Numbered from the stretch's first letter, positions 52,834 to 61,108 are shown. The stretch: DNA of 64,000 nucleotides from Poseidonibacter ostreae (GCF_009208055.1 NZ_WFKI01000003.1:1-64000), one strand, 5' to 3'. The notes: generated by a model from the sequence alone, not told the origin. Translations and numbers: made by a program.

Positions 52834-53421
52834 ATGGAAAATAATATAACGAACAAACTAACAAGATATAGATTTGAAGCAGCAGTACAAGATGCAAATG
52901 AATTAACAAAGGAGTTCTTAACTCAAGAGTATATTGATGTACTAGAATCAAACAAACCTTATCAAAGTAAATGTGACTACATAGCTTTCTCCTTACTATC
53001 TATTGAAGAGAAGATGTCTTTATTAGATGAAGAAGTAAAGAACTTAAAAGAGTACAAGCAAAGGTTAAAAGAAGCTCAAGAAGTAGCTTTATGTGTTGGT
53101 GCTAAAGTATTTAGCTCTTATGGTATTACTAAGATTGAGGGAGCATCAGTTAGTTCTATTACTGTTACAAATGCAACTGAATCATCAAAACTAGAGCTAA
53201 GAGTAGAAAATGAAGAAGCATTTATTGAACAAGGGTTTTACAAGAAAGTATTAGATGAGAAGAAGATTATTAAAGCTTATACAAAGGGTGATTATAAAGA
53301 TTTTATTCTAGCAAATGCAAAAGTTGAGCCAGTTATTTATATTAAACCATCAAGGCTTAGAGTAAATAAAAGAAGATCTGTTAATACAACAACTTCAAAC
53401 AATATCTCAGATGTAGCCTAA
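52834..53421 (+). CDS. Gp157-like phage/plasmid protein
   Basis: A 195-residue protein resembling the siphovirus Gp157 family: an N-terminal alpha region followed by a coiled coil (LLSIEEKMSLLDEEVKNLKEYKQRL) and a beta-helical C-terminal module (KLELRVENEEAFIEQGFYKKV, then KIIKAYTKGDYKDF). These are widespread in mobile elements near recombination genes; their function is unclear. The last residues are Ser/Thr-rich. It starts with an AACAGGAGC site. Confidence 0.55.
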   Translation: MENNITNKLTRYRFEAAVQDANELTKEFLTQEYIDVLESNKPYQSKCDYIAFSLLSIEEKMSLLDEEVKNLKEYKQRLKEAQEVALCVGAKVFSSYGITKIEGASVSSITVTNATESSKLELRVENEEAFIEQGFYKKVLDEKKIIKAYTKGDYKDFILANAKVEPVIYIKPSRLRVNKRRSVNTTTSNNISDVA

Positions 53422-53431
53422 GGAGATAGAA

Positions 53432-53722
53432 TTGTTACCTTTATTAGATGCAGATTTAAAACAGATCCTGCCAAAGCTTTATGAACAAGAGGACTTTGAG
53501 CAAAGAATTATTTATGCAAGGTTTTACAGTCAAAGTTCAAACTGCGAATGGTTTGTATTAGAGTACAGCTCTTTACAAAAGTTATTCTTTGGAATTATAG
53601 ATGATGGAGATACAAGGCTTGGATACTTTACACAAGAAGAGTTAGAGTTAAGTGAAGCCATAAGGGATTATGAATTCAAAGCAGAAATATTAAAAGGATG
53701 TGATTATGAACGAGTTACTTGA
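53432..53722 (+). CDS. DUF2958-like protein
   Basis: A 96-residue protein starting at TTG 53432, after an AAGGAGA site with 6-base spacing. The opening LLDADLKQILPKLY, ARFYSQSSNCEWFVLEYS and LFFGIIDDGDTRLGYFTQEEL resemble DUF2958, a family of plasmid/conjugative-element proteins without a known job. Its last bases overlap the following annealing-like gene in another frame. The family call is by eye and tentative. Confidence 0.55.
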   Translation: MLPLLDADLKQILPKLYEQEDFEQRIIYARFYSQSSNCEWFVLEYSSLQKLFFGIIDDGDTRLGYFTQEELELSEAIRDYEFKAEILKGCDYERVT

Positions 53723-54155
53723 AATAGATAATAATACGGGGGAGATACTTCTTCCTTGTGAGAATGAAGATGATTTAAAGATTATAAAACAAACAAAGAT
53801 AAAAGCATTACATTTACTAAGTCCAAATGACTTTGTAAAGATCAATGGTGTTTGGGAAGCTAAAAGAGATGCCTTGATTAAAATACTATCATCTTTACCA
53901 ATATCATATACATGGAGTATTAAACAAAAGGAGTTAAATAAGGAGTATGCTCAAGTACTTGGTACTTTATCAGTTATAACAGGATCCATTACAAGAAAAA
54001 CTGATTCAATGGGAATATGTGAATTTACAGAGTTAAAAGGGAATGGTGGATTACACTTTATGAACGCACGTGCTGAGACTAGAGCTTTAAAAAGAGCTAT
54101 TGAAACTTTATTTGGGAGTGTTATTAATTTTTATGTGGGGAGGTATTTAAATTAA
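53706..54155 (+). CDS. Putative single-strand annealing protein (RecT/Rad52-like)
   Basis: A 149-residue protein; I start at ATG 53706 (AAAGGA with 7-base spacing) rather than GTG 53700. The C-terminal block ARAETRALKRAIETLFG resembles the conserved motif of phage single-strand annealing proteins. The middle holds a beta-rich ITGSITRKTDSMGICEF and TELKGNGGLHF. It could help recombination or replication of the element. It is the last gene before the right end, 5 bases ahead of the arm repeats. Confidence 0.5.
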   Translation: MNELLEIDNNTGEILLPCENEDDLKIIKQTKIKALHLLSPNDFVKINGVWEAKRDALIKILSSLPISYTWSIKQKELNKEYAQVLGTLSVITGSITRKTDSMGICEFTELKGNGGLHFMNARAETRALKRAIETLFGSVINFYVGRYLN

Positions 54156-54160
54156 TAAAG

Positions 54161-54190
54161 GTGAACCCCAAGGTGAACTCCAGAGTAACC
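54161..54190 (+). repeat. Right arm-type repeats
   Basis: GTGAACCCCA at 54161 and GTGAACTCCA at 54173, exactly 12 bases apart, followed by a degenerate third copy at about 54185. They mirror the three copies at 44234-44267 and lie about 60-90 bases inside the right att core. Confidence 0.75.
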
Positions 54191-54195
54191 TTAAA

Positions 54196-54244
54196 CAAAA
54201 AAAGCCCGACCTAAAAACTCTGTATGAGTTATTAAATCGGGCTT
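54196..54244 (-). terminator. Terminator of tRNA-Arg carried by the element
   Basis: Same outer stem AAGCCCGA / TCGGGCTT as at 44035-44076 but with a different inner stem (AACTC/GAGTT). The A-run at 54196-54203 gives a T-run on the minus strand. It restores tRNA termination after integration. Confidence 0.85.
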
Positions 54245-54249
54245 TATAA

Positions 54250-54294
54250 TGGTACGCCTGGAGGGATTCGAACCCCCAACCGCCGGGGCCGAAA
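54250..54294 (-). repeat. attR: 45-bp repeat inside tRNA-Arg
   Basis: Identical to 44082-44126. It makes up the 3' end of the functional tRNA gene, so the element rebuilt the gene it entered. Confidence 0.92.
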
Positions 54295-54326
54295 CCCAGT
54301 GCTCTATCCAGTTGAGCCACAGACGC
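54250..54326 (-). tRNA. tRNA-Arg, anticodon TCG
   Basis: Reads on the minus strand with a 7-bp acceptor stem beginning GCGTCTG (two wobble pairs), D-arm GCTC...GAGC, anticodon stem CTGGG/CCCGG with loop TTTCGGC (anticodon TCG, codon CGA), T-arm GGGGG TTCGAAT CCCTC, and an encoded CCA. It is 77 bases long. The 3' portion is duplicated at 44082-44126 through integration of the element. Confidence 0.93.
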
Positions 54327-54398
54327 GCTTTAAATAAGGAAAGAATATTACCACATAAAAACTTATATACCTTTTAGGTGAGAATATTTCTTTGTTTT

Positions 54399-55259
54399 TT
54401 AGTAAAAAATATTATCTAATACAATTAAAATAAAGAAAACTATTCCTAGATATCCATTTACTGTAAAGAAAGCTTTATCTATTTTTGTAAAATCTTTATT
54501 TACTAAATAATGTTCATAACTTAGCATCACTGCACTTATTATTACTGCTAAATACGCAAAAGCTGAGCTCTCTGAGTTTATTACAAATAGTAACCAAAAG
54601 ACTACTGTTAAAATATGAAATACTTTTGATATAAGCATTGTCTTTTTAGCACCAAATTTTGAAGGGATTGAGTGAAGATTTAATTTTTTATCTACTTCGA
54701 TATCTTGCAAAGAATAAAGTAAATCAAATCCTGCAACCCAAAACATCACTCCAATACTTAAAAAAATTGTCCATAAAGGAATAGTCTCTAGAACTGTTAC
54801 AACGCCAGCAATTGGAGCAAGTCCTAATGATATTCCTAATATTATATGTGCAAGATATGAAAATCTTTTAAAGTAGGAATAAGAACCTATTACAAATAAA
54901 ATTGGTATTGATAAATATAGAGCTAAATCATTTACAAAATACGCAATTAATATAAATCCAAAAGCATTTGCTATTGTAAAGACAAGCATTTGAAAAGCTG
55001 AAATCCTTCCATCAACATTTGGCCTATTAACTGTTCTTGGATTTAAAGCATCAATATCTCTATCCATATATCTATTAAATCCCATTGCAAAATTTCTAGC
55101 AGTTAGTGCTGCAAAGATTCCTAGAATCATTAGTTTAAATCCAAACCAACCATTTGCTGCAACAACCATTGCAATAAAAATAAAAGGTAGTGAAAATATA
55201 GAATGTTTGAACATTACTAGTTCATTAAAATCATTAAGTTTTTTTAGCAGTTTTTCCAT
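54399..55259 (-). CDS. mqnP: UbiA-family prenyltransferase (menaquinone type, MqnP)
   Basis: Inner-membrane prenyltransferase, 286 residues with about eight helices. The Mg2+-diphosphate site is GFNRYMDRDIDALNPRTVNRP, and the second motif is FDLLYSLQDIEVDKKLN. In Campylobacterota this gene works in futalosine-route menaquinone synthesis rather than ubiquinone synthesis, so mqnP is the likely identity. It ends near the tRNA-Arg. Confidence 0.9.
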   Translation of the reverse strand: MEKLLKKLNDFNELVMFKHSIFSLPFIFIAMVVAANGWFGFKLMILGIFAALTARNFAMGFNRYMDRDIDALNPRTVNRPNVDGRISAFQMLVFTIANAFGFILIAYFVNDLALYLSIPILFVIGSYSYFKRFSYLAHIILGISLGLAPIAGVVTVLETIPLWTIFLSIGVMFWVAGFDLLYSLQDIEVDKKLNLHSIPSKFGAKKTMLISKVFHILTVVFWLLFVINSESSAFAYLAVIISAVMLSYEHYLVNKDFTKIDKAFFTVNGYLGIVFFILIVLDNIFY

Positions 55260-55299
55260 GGAAAGGATTTTACCTAAGAATAATAAAAAGGTAAATTAA

Positions 55300-55338
55300 G
55301 ATAAAAATAAATAAAGACTAAAATTCGTCTTTATTTAT
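55300..55338 (-). terminator. Rho-independent terminator of the OmpA-family gene
   Basis: Perfect 12-bp stem ATAAATAAAGAC / GTCTTTATTTAT with an 8-base loop, just after the gene's stop; the minus strand then runs into T-rich sequence. Confidence 0.8.
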
Positions 55339-55345
55339 ATATGTT

Positions 55346-55825
55346 TTATTGCTCTTGATATTTAGTATTAGCAATTCTACTTTTTTGTGTTGCTAAGTAG
55401 TTTGATACTTCAGTTGCTGAGTTAAATACTTCACCAATAACTCTTCTATTTTGTGCAGCACCTGATTCAGTGTTATTGTTATATAATGGTGTTGATTCAC
55501 CAAATCCCATAGCTCTTACTTTAGACGGACTTACACCTAATCTAATTAATTCAGCTCTTACTTTAGTAGCTCTTCTATTTGATAAATCATAATTATATTT
55601 AGCACCTGATAAAGAACTTGTATGTCCTTCAATAACTGTATATAAATCTGTTTCTTTTAAGAATTGAGCATATTCTCTTATTTCTTTCATTTCTGATGAG
55701 TCCGCATATACTGTAGATGCATTTTTAAATTGAACGTTCAAGTCCTTTACCATAACACAATCAGCAGCACTTAAAGATGCAGCTCCGATAAATCCAACTA
55801 ATGTTGATACTATAATTTTTTTCAA
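55346..55825 (-). CDS. OmpA-family peptidoglycan-associated protein
   Basis: A 159-residue exported protein. A signal peptide (about residues 1-20, ending SAA) precedes an OmpA-like domain with EGHTSSLSGAKYNYDLSNRRATKVRAELIRLGV, the peptidoglycan-binding loop, and GFGESTPLYNNNTESGAAQNRRV. It lacks a beta-barrel, so it is a small wall-binding protein. It has a convergent position with mqnP upstream on the same strand and its own terminator at 55300. Confidence 0.9.
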   Translation of the reverse strand: MKKIIVSTLVGFIGAASLSAADCVMVKDLNVQFKNASTVYADSSEMKEIREYAQFLKETDLYTVIEGHTSSLSGAKYNYDLSNRRATKVRAELIRLGVSPSKVRAMGFGESTPLYNNNTESGAAQNRRVIGEVFNSATEVSNYLATQKSRIANTKYQEQ

Positions 55826-55938
55826 ATTTTTCTTCTCAAATTTATAATAAATGTAATATTATCATGTTTAAACTTATTTTAAAGTAATATTTTTAATTAT
55901 TTAGATAGGATTTATAAATTATTTAAAAAAGGATCAAA

Positions 55939-57309
55939 ATGTCAAAATATTTAAGAAATTCTGCGATTTTAGCAACTGCTGCTGTTATTGGAATGACTGG
56001 TTGTACATCTAAAGATACAATGGGAACTTCTTCTGATAAAGTTATTCAATTACAAAAAGAAATTGATGCGCAAAATGCAAAAATCTCTCAATTAGAAATG
56101 GATAAATCAAAAGCTTTATCTTCAATTAATGCAATGAATGCAGAATCAAAAGATTCAAATGCTGTAAGTAATTCTCTAGTTCCTGCAAATGCAAAAGCTG
56201 GTGAATGTTACGCAAAAGTTTTAGTTCCTGCAAAATATGAAACTAAAAATATTCAAAAAATGTTAAAAGAAGCTAGAACTAATATATCAATTACTCCTGC
56301 AACTTATAAAGTTGTAGAAAAAAAAGTTACTATTAGAGAAGCATCTTCAAAATTAGTTGCAGTTCCTGCTACATATAAAACTATTACAGAAAAAGTTTTA
56401 ATTAAACCAGAAACAACTAAATTAGTTGTTGTTCCAGGTACATATAAAAATGCTTCTCAAAAAGTAATGGCATCTCCTGAATCTTCAAGAATAGTTACAG
56501 TTCCAGCTACTTATAAAACTGTAAAAGAAACTATTATGGTTGAACCAGAAAAAACTAAATTAGTTACAGTTCCTGCTACATATAAAACTGTATCTGAAAA
56601 GATTTTAGTAAAACCAGCTTATACTGCATGGAAAAAAGGTAGAGGTGAAATTGAAAAAGTTGATAACTCTACTGGTGATATTTTATGTTTAGTTGAAATC
56701 CCAGCTGTTTATAAAACACTTACTTCAAAAGTAATTGATAAACCAGCATCTACAAGAGCTGTTAAAACTCCTGCTGTTTATAAAACTGTAGAAAGAAGAG
56801 TTGTTGCAACTCCTGCTACTACTAAAGAGATTAAAATTCCAGCTACTTATAAATCAGTACCAACTCAAGTTGAAGCAACTCCTGCTACTACTAGAAAAAT
56901 TGTTATTCCAGCTGTTTACAAAATGGTAACTAAAAAAGTTGTTGCAACTCCTGCTACTACTAAAGAAGTTAAAATTCCAGCTGTATGCAAAATGGTTAAA
57001 ACAAGAGTAGTTGCTACTCCTGCAAAAGAAGTTAAAACTAACATTCCAGCACTTTATACTAATGTACCAACAAAAGTTAAAGTTGCAGATTCTTACCTTA
57101 AATGGCAAGGAATACTTTGTGAAACAAATACAACTGCTAACGTAGTTTCAGATTTACAAAGAGCATTAAAAGCTAAAAAATTCAACATCACTAAAATTGA
57201 TGGTGTTTATGGACCAGAAACAAAAGCTGCTGTACAAGCATACCAAAGAGCAAACAAATTAAATGAAGGTGCTCTTACATTAAAAACTCTTAAATCTTTA
57301 GGTTTATAG
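55939..57309 (+). CDS. Repeat lipoprotein with peptidoglycan-binding domain
   Basis: A 456-residue lipoprotein: signal peptide with lipobox MTGC (about residue 22), a Ser/Lys-rich coiled stretch (about 33-65), then about eleven repeats of roughly 22 residues with core VPATYKTV followed by xKVxxxPExxKxV, interrupted once by a longer unit (AYTAWKKGRGEIEKVD, about residue 225). The C-terminal 65 residues are a PG_binding_1 domain (FNITKIDGVYGPETKAAVQAY). It probably bridges the outer membrane and wall. AAAGGATC precedes the ATG. Confidence 0.85.
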   Translation: MSKYLRNSAILATAAVIGMTGCTSKDTMGTSSDKVIQLQKEIDAQNAKISQLEMDKSKALSSINAMNAESKDSNAVSNSLVPANAKAGECYAKVLVPAKYETKNIQKMLKEARTNISITPATYKVVEKKVTIREASSKLVAVPATYKTITEKVLIKPETTKLVVVPGTYKNASQKVMASPESSRIVTVPATYKTVKETIMVEPEKTKLVTVPATYKTVSEKILVKPAYTAWKKGRGEIEKVDNSTGDILCLVEIPAVYKTLTSKVIDKPASTRAVKTPAVYKTVERRVVATPATTKEIKIPATYKSVPTQVEATPATTRKIVIPAVYKMVTKKVVATPATTKEVKIPAVCKMVKTRVVATPAKEVKTNIPALYTNVPTKVKVADSYLKWQGILCETNTTANVVSDLQRALKAKKFNITKIDGVYGPETKAAVQAYQRANKLNEGALTLKTLKSLGL

Positions 57310-57316
57310 TATAATT

Positions 57317-57347
57317 AAAACAAAAAGCTTAATTGCTTTTTGTTTTT
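57317..57347 (+). terminator. Rho-independent terminator after the repeat lipoprotein
   Basis: Twelve-bp stem AAAACAAAAAGC / GCTTTTTGTTTT with a 6-base loop, running into more Ts. Confidence 0.8.
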
Positions 57348-57369
57348 AAGTAAAAAAGAAAGAAAACTC

Positions 57370-57570
57370 ATGAAAATATTAAAACTTACTCTATCTATTC
57401 TATTCATCTTTACACTATTTACAGCTTGTGCTTCAAAAACACAAACTCATGTTGTAGAATCAAATAATGAAGATGTTTCAAACTTATTAAAAACTTTAAT
57501 TGAAAAAGAAAAAGAAATTAACAAACTAAATCAAACTTTAGAAGATTGTAAAAATAAGAAGATTCAATAG
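57370..57570 (+). CDS. Small lipoprotein
   Basis: A 66-residue lipoprotein. I start at ATG 57370, because the longer frame from 57340 begins within the terminator of the previous gene. Signal peptide MKILKLTLSILFIFTLF with lipobox FTAC is followed by a Lys/Glu/Asn coiled coil (LLKTLIEKEKEINKLNQTLEDC). It may partner the preceding wall-binding lipoprotein. No known family. Confidence 0.65.
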   Translation: MKILKLTLSILFIFTLFTACASKTQTHVVESNNEDVSNLLKTLIEKEKEINKLNQTLEDCKNKKIQ

Positions 57571-57619
57571 AAAACTAAAAATAAGATTGCTTTCACAAGA
57601 GTTTTGCTAAAATCTTTTT

Positions 57620-58492
57620 ATGAAAGAAATCGCAATTATAGGCTCAACAGCATCTGGAAAAACAGGTTTATCTTTAGAACTAGCATATAAAACAAACTCA
57701 ATAATATTATCACTTGATTCATTATCTGTTTACAAAGAAATAGATGTAGCATCCGCAAAACCTACAAAAGAAGAACGTGGAGATATTATTCATTTTGGAA
57801 TTAATGAAGTTTTTCCAAATGAAGAGTTTGATGTTATTCAGTTTATTAATTGTTATAAAAAAGCAAAAAAGTTTGCCCAACAAAATAATAAAAACCTTAT
57901 AATTGTTGGAGGAACTGGCTTTTATTTAAAAAGCTTAATAGAGGGTATTTCAACAGGCGTTGATTTTAAAGTTAAACTTGACTCTAATGTTGGTGAAGTT
58001 TATGATTTATTATACTCTTTAGATAAAGAGTATATGTCAAAAATTGAAAGAAATGATAAGTATAGAGTTGAAAAAGCTTATGCAATTTATAAAAAAACAA
58101 ATCTAACTCCAAGTGTTTATTTTAAAGAAAATCCAAAAGTTCCAATTGCGAAAGATTTAAAACTCTTTGAAATACTTTGGGAAAAAGAAGAACTTAAAAA
58201 AAGAATTGCTCAAAGAACTTCTATGATGATGAATGATGGAATCATTGATGAAGTGATTTATTTAGAAAAAAAATACACTAGAAAGCCCAACTGTATGTCA
58301 TCAATAGGAATACTAGAAACTTTAGAATTTTTAGATGGAAAGTTAAATAAAAAGCAATTAGAAGAAAAAATTGCATTAAATACAATCAAACTTGCAAAAA
58401 GACAAAATACTTTTAATAAAGGGCAATTTAAAAGTAATAAAACATCAAATATTATAACAAACTTAAATTCAGATATTATTAAGTATTTTTAG
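57620..58492 (+). CDS. miaA: tRNA dimethylallyltransferase
   Basis: Adds the isopentenyl group at A37 of tRNAs reading codons that start with U. The 290-residue protein has the P-loop GSTASGKTGLSLELA, the DSLSVYKEIDVASAKPT region and VGGTGFYLKSLIEGIST, and the C-terminal zinc-less part with KRQNTFNKGQF. Length and motifs are normal. It is followed by rpmE after 84 bases. Confidence 0.95.
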   Translation: MKEIAIIGSTASGKTGLSLELAYKTNSIILSLDSLSVYKEIDVASAKPTKEERGDIIHFGINEVFPNEEFDVIQFINCYKKAKKFAQQNNKNLIIVGGTGFYLKSLIEGISTGVDFKVKLDSNVGEVYDLLYSLDKEYMSKIERNDKYRVEKAYAIYKKTNLTPSVYFKENPKVPIAKDLKLFEILWEKEELKKRIAQRTSMMMNDGIIDEVIYLEKKYTRKPNCMSSIGILETLEFLDGKLNKKQLEEKIALNTIKLAKRQNTFNKGQFKSNKTSNIITNLNSDIIKYF

Positions 58493-58576
58493 ATATAATC
58501 CCGCTTCAAAGAGTTTAATAAAGGGCAACATAGACTTGACCTTTTGTTTTACATTAATTATTATAAGGAATATGGC

Positions 58577-58783
58577 GTGAAAAAAGATATACACCCAGAT
58601 TACAAAACTTGTACAGTATCTTGTGCTTGTGGTAACTCATTTGAAACTAAATCAAATGTTGAAACTATGAGAATAGATATTTGTTCAGAGTGTCACCCGT
58701 TCTTTACTGGAGAGCAAAAAATTGTTGATGCTGCTGGTAGAGTTGAGAAATTCAAAGCTAAATATGCTGCTGCAGCAAAATAG
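58577..58783 (+). CDS. rpmE: 50S ribosomal protein L31
   Basis: Ribosomal protein of 68 residues when started at GTG 58577, which has AAGGAA 6 bases upstream; the protein then opens with the normal MKKDIHPDYK. Four cysteines (CTVSCACG and ICSEC) show the zinc-binding form, used when zinc is sufficient. The longer frame to 58544 would add an odd N-terminus. Confidence 0.94.
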   Translation: MKKDIHPDYKTCTVSCACGNSFETKSNVETMRIDICSECHPFFTGEQKIVDAAGRVEKFKAKYAAAAK

Positions 58784-58792
58784 TTTACTATT

Positions 58793-59608
58793 ATGTTGTG
58801 CTTAGTTCCTACTCCAATTGGTAATCTTGAAGACATTTCTAAAAGATCTCTTCAACTTTTACTGGAGGCGGAACTAATTTTTTGTGAAGATACACGAGTC
58901 ACAAAAAAACTACTTTCACTTTTAGGTGAAAAAAATAATCTAGACTTTAAAGATAAAGAGTACAAATCTTATCACTCTCACAATGAAAAAAAAGTCCTAG
59001 AAACATTATCAAAAGAAACTTTTACTAAAAATGTTGTTTATGTAAGTGATGCAGGAATGCCTTGTGTTTCAGACCCGGGAGCTACGCTTGTTGATTACTG
59101 TATAAAAAATGATATAAAATATGATGTATTACCTGGTGCAAATGCTGTATTAACTGCATATGCAATGAGTGGATTTGTCAGCACAACTTTTTCATTTCAT
59201 GGTTTTTTAGACCATAAAGGAGCATCAAGAGCTTCTAAATTAAATGCTATTTTAAATGATGATAAATTAGGAATTCTTTATGAATCACCTCATAGACTAG
59301 CAAAACTACTTGAAGAGTTAAAAAAAGAAGCTCCAAATAGAACAATATTTTTAGCAAAAGAAATTACAAAACTACACCAAACAACTTATAAAAACACTGC
59401 TTCAAATCTTTTTGAAGAGTTTAAAGATATAAATATAAGAGGGGAATGGGTTGTAGTTATAGAACCTCTAGAGATAAGTGGTACACATCTTGAATTAAAA
59501 GATATTCAAGACCTTGATTTAGCTCCTAAAATTAAAGCAAAACTTATTTCAAAACTTACAGGACAATCTACAAAAGAGGTTTATCAACAACTTTTAGATA
59601 AAATCTAG
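58793..59608 (+). CDS. rsmI: 16S rRNA C1402 2'-O-methyltransferase
   Basis: Methylates the 30S decoding site. The 271-residue tetrapyrrole-methylase fold protein starts with PTPIGNLEDISKRSLQLL, with SDAGMPCVSDPG and the IRGEWVVVIE region. It lies 10 bases after rpmE and 2 bases before rlmB, so it forms a translation operon with them. Confidence 0.95.
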   Translation: MLCLVPTPIGNLEDISKRSLQLLLEAELIFCEDTRVTKKLLSLLGEKNNLDFKDKEYKSYHSHNEKKVLETLSKETFTKNVVYVSDAGMPCVSDPGATLVDYCIKNDIKYDVLPGANAVLTAYAMSGFVSTTFSFHGFLDHKGASRASKLNAILNDDKLGILYESPHRLAKLLEELKKEAPNRTIFLAKEITKLHQTTYKNTASNLFEEFKDINIRGEWVVVIEPLEISGTHLELKDIQDLDLAPKIKAKLISKLTGQSTKEVYQQLLDKI

Positions 59609-59610
59609 CC

Positions 59611-60300
59611 ATGATAATATATGGAAAACAAATCGTACTATACGTACTAGAGAATCACCCAGAATTAATTGAAGAAGTTTTTCTTTCAAAAGAGATAGAT
59701 AAAAAACTTTTCTCAAAGTTTGCAAGTTTAAAAAAAGTAATCTACAAAGTAGATAACCAAAAAGCACAAGCGCTTGCAAAAGGTGGAAATCATCAAGGTT
59801 TCTTTTTAAAGTTAGTTCAATTTAATTATGCACCAATTAAAGAATTCAAAGATATGAACTTTATCTTAGTTTTAGATGGAGTTACTGATGTTGGAAATAT
59901 TGGAGCAATCGCAAGAACTGCTTATTCAATGGGTATTGAAGGGATTATTGCTTCAAATATCAAAACTATTAACAACGCTGGAATTGTAAGAACAAGTTCT
60001 GGTGCATTACTTGATTTACCATTTATGGTACATCCAAGATCTGCCGATTTATCAAGTGAGTTAAGAGATTGTGGCTTTACTTTAATAGGTGCAACAACTG
60101 ATGGTGTTGACTTAAAAAAATACGGTAAAATCGAAAAAACTGATAAAGTTGCACTATTTTTAGGAAGTGAGGGAGAAGGTATTTCTCCTAAGGTTGCTAA
60201 AAAACTTGATTTAAAAGTATCAATTGCAATGGAACATGAATTTGATTCGTTAAACGTATCAGTAGCTGCTGGGATTTTAATTTATAATTTAAAAAGATAA
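59611..60300 (+). CDS. rlmB: 23S rRNA 2'-O-methyltransferase of the SpoU/TrmH family
   Basis: SPOUT methyltransferase, 229 residues, with an N-terminal substrate-binding part (MIIYGKQIVLYVLENHPELIEEVF) and the catalytic knot: LDGVTDVGNIGAIARTAYSMG, SSGALLDLPF, FLGSEGEGISPKV and MEHEFDSLNVSVAAGILIY. This layout suggests RlmB (G2251) or a close relative. It directly follows rsmI. Confidence 0.87.
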   Translation: MIIYGKQIVLYVLENHPELIEEVFLSKEIDKKLFSKFASLKKVIYKVDNQKAQALAKGGNHQGFFLKLVQFNYAPIKEFKDMNFILVLDGVTDVGNIGAIARTAYSMGIEGIIASNIKTINNAGIVRTSSGALLDLPFMVHPRSADLSSELRDCGFTLIGATTDGVDLKKYGKIEKTDKVALFLGSEGEGISPKVAKKLDLKVSIAMEHEFDSLNVSVAAGILIYNLKR

Positions 60301-60310
60301 GAGATTTATT

Positions 60311-61105
60311 ATGATAAAAAAATTAATTTTAATAATAGCTTGTAGTATAGCTTTAAATGCAAATGTAAATACACAAATTAGGGATATTTTAGGTCCAAGT
60401 GCATATAGTACGCATAAGAACCTAATAAACTATATCTTTAAGGGCTCTTCAGCCTCTGGTAACTATATTGCATTAACAAGTAAATTACAAGCTAATGGAT
60501 TATTAAAATTAAAATATCGTTCTACAAAATATATAGATGTATCATTTAAAATAAGTGATACACCTAAAAAATCTTTATTAATTTTAAAAGATGCACTTAG
60601 GTCTTTAGGTCACTATTACTATCTTGTTCAAGATGCTAGATATGATGAAAACAGCTTTATTTGGAATATAAAACTAAAAACTGAAGCCGCCATTAACCCT
60701 CTCCGATTAGCAAAAGCACTTGCGAAAAATAATTGTCAAGTAAGCTATATTAAAAGAGAGGGAGCTTATAGCTGGAGATATTCAATAAATAGTGATAATT
60801 CAAATATTAATAAAGCAGAAGATTTAATAACACAGAATCAATTATCACTAAAGAAACCACTTAGACCTTATTTATTAAAAGTTTCAAATACAAACAGTTT
60901 GAAAATAACTTCTAATAATGGGAATAGATGGCATCCAGATGTTGTTTTTTATGATAATGATTTAAATATTATAGAAAACTTTAAAGATGATAGTTTACAT
61001 CAAACTTTAAAAGTTGATGTACCAAATAATACAACATATATAAAAATAAATGATTTGTATTCCCTTGCTAATTTAAAGCGTGGGATTAGTATTACTAAGG
61101 AGTAA
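60311..61105 (+). CDS. Periplasmic protein of unknown function
   Basis: A 264-residue protein with a signal peptide (about residues 1-18, ending NA). The mature part starts IRDILGPSAYSTHKNLINYIF and contains LKYRSTKYIDVSFKISDTPKKSL, a repeat-free beta-rich region with ISYIKREGAYSWRYSINSDNSN. No family is recognised. It is 10 bases after rlmB and 3 bases before the alaC-like gene, so it is co-transcribed with them; its conservation in the neighbourhood is unknown. Confidence 0.7.
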   Translation: MIKKLILIIACSIALNANVNTQIRDILGPSAYSTHKNLINYIFKGSSASGNYIALTSKLQANGLLKLKYRSTKYIDVSFKISDTPKKSLLILKDALRSLGHYYYLVQDARYDENSFIWNIKLKTEAAINPLRLAKALAKNNCQVSYIKREGAYSWRYSINSDNSNINKAEDLITQNQLSLKKPLRPYLLKVSNTNSLKITSNNGNRWHPDVVFYDNDLNIIENFKDDSLHQTLKVDVPNNTTYIKINDLYSLANLKRGISITKE

Positions 61106-61108
61106 TAA

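Larger units (their letters stand above)
44127..54249 (+). mobile_element. Integrated element in tRNA-Arg(TCG), about 10.2 kb
   Basis: Bounded by a 45-bp direct repeat (44082-44126 and 54250-54294) that lies in the 3' part of tRNA-Arg. It carries a tyrosine integrase next to the left end, an Xis-like gene, a DUF3987 ATPase, a RepL-like protein on the other strand, two cargo units, ArdA and small phage/plasmid-type genes. 12-bp-periodic repeats flank both ends. No relaxase, capsid or conjugation gene is visible, so it is a satellite-like or mobilisable element. Confidence 0.9.

Noticed and set aside
57340..57369. Upstream start for the small lipoprotein
   Set aside because: It lies inside the terminator of the previous gene and would spoil the signal peptide; ATG 57370 fits better.
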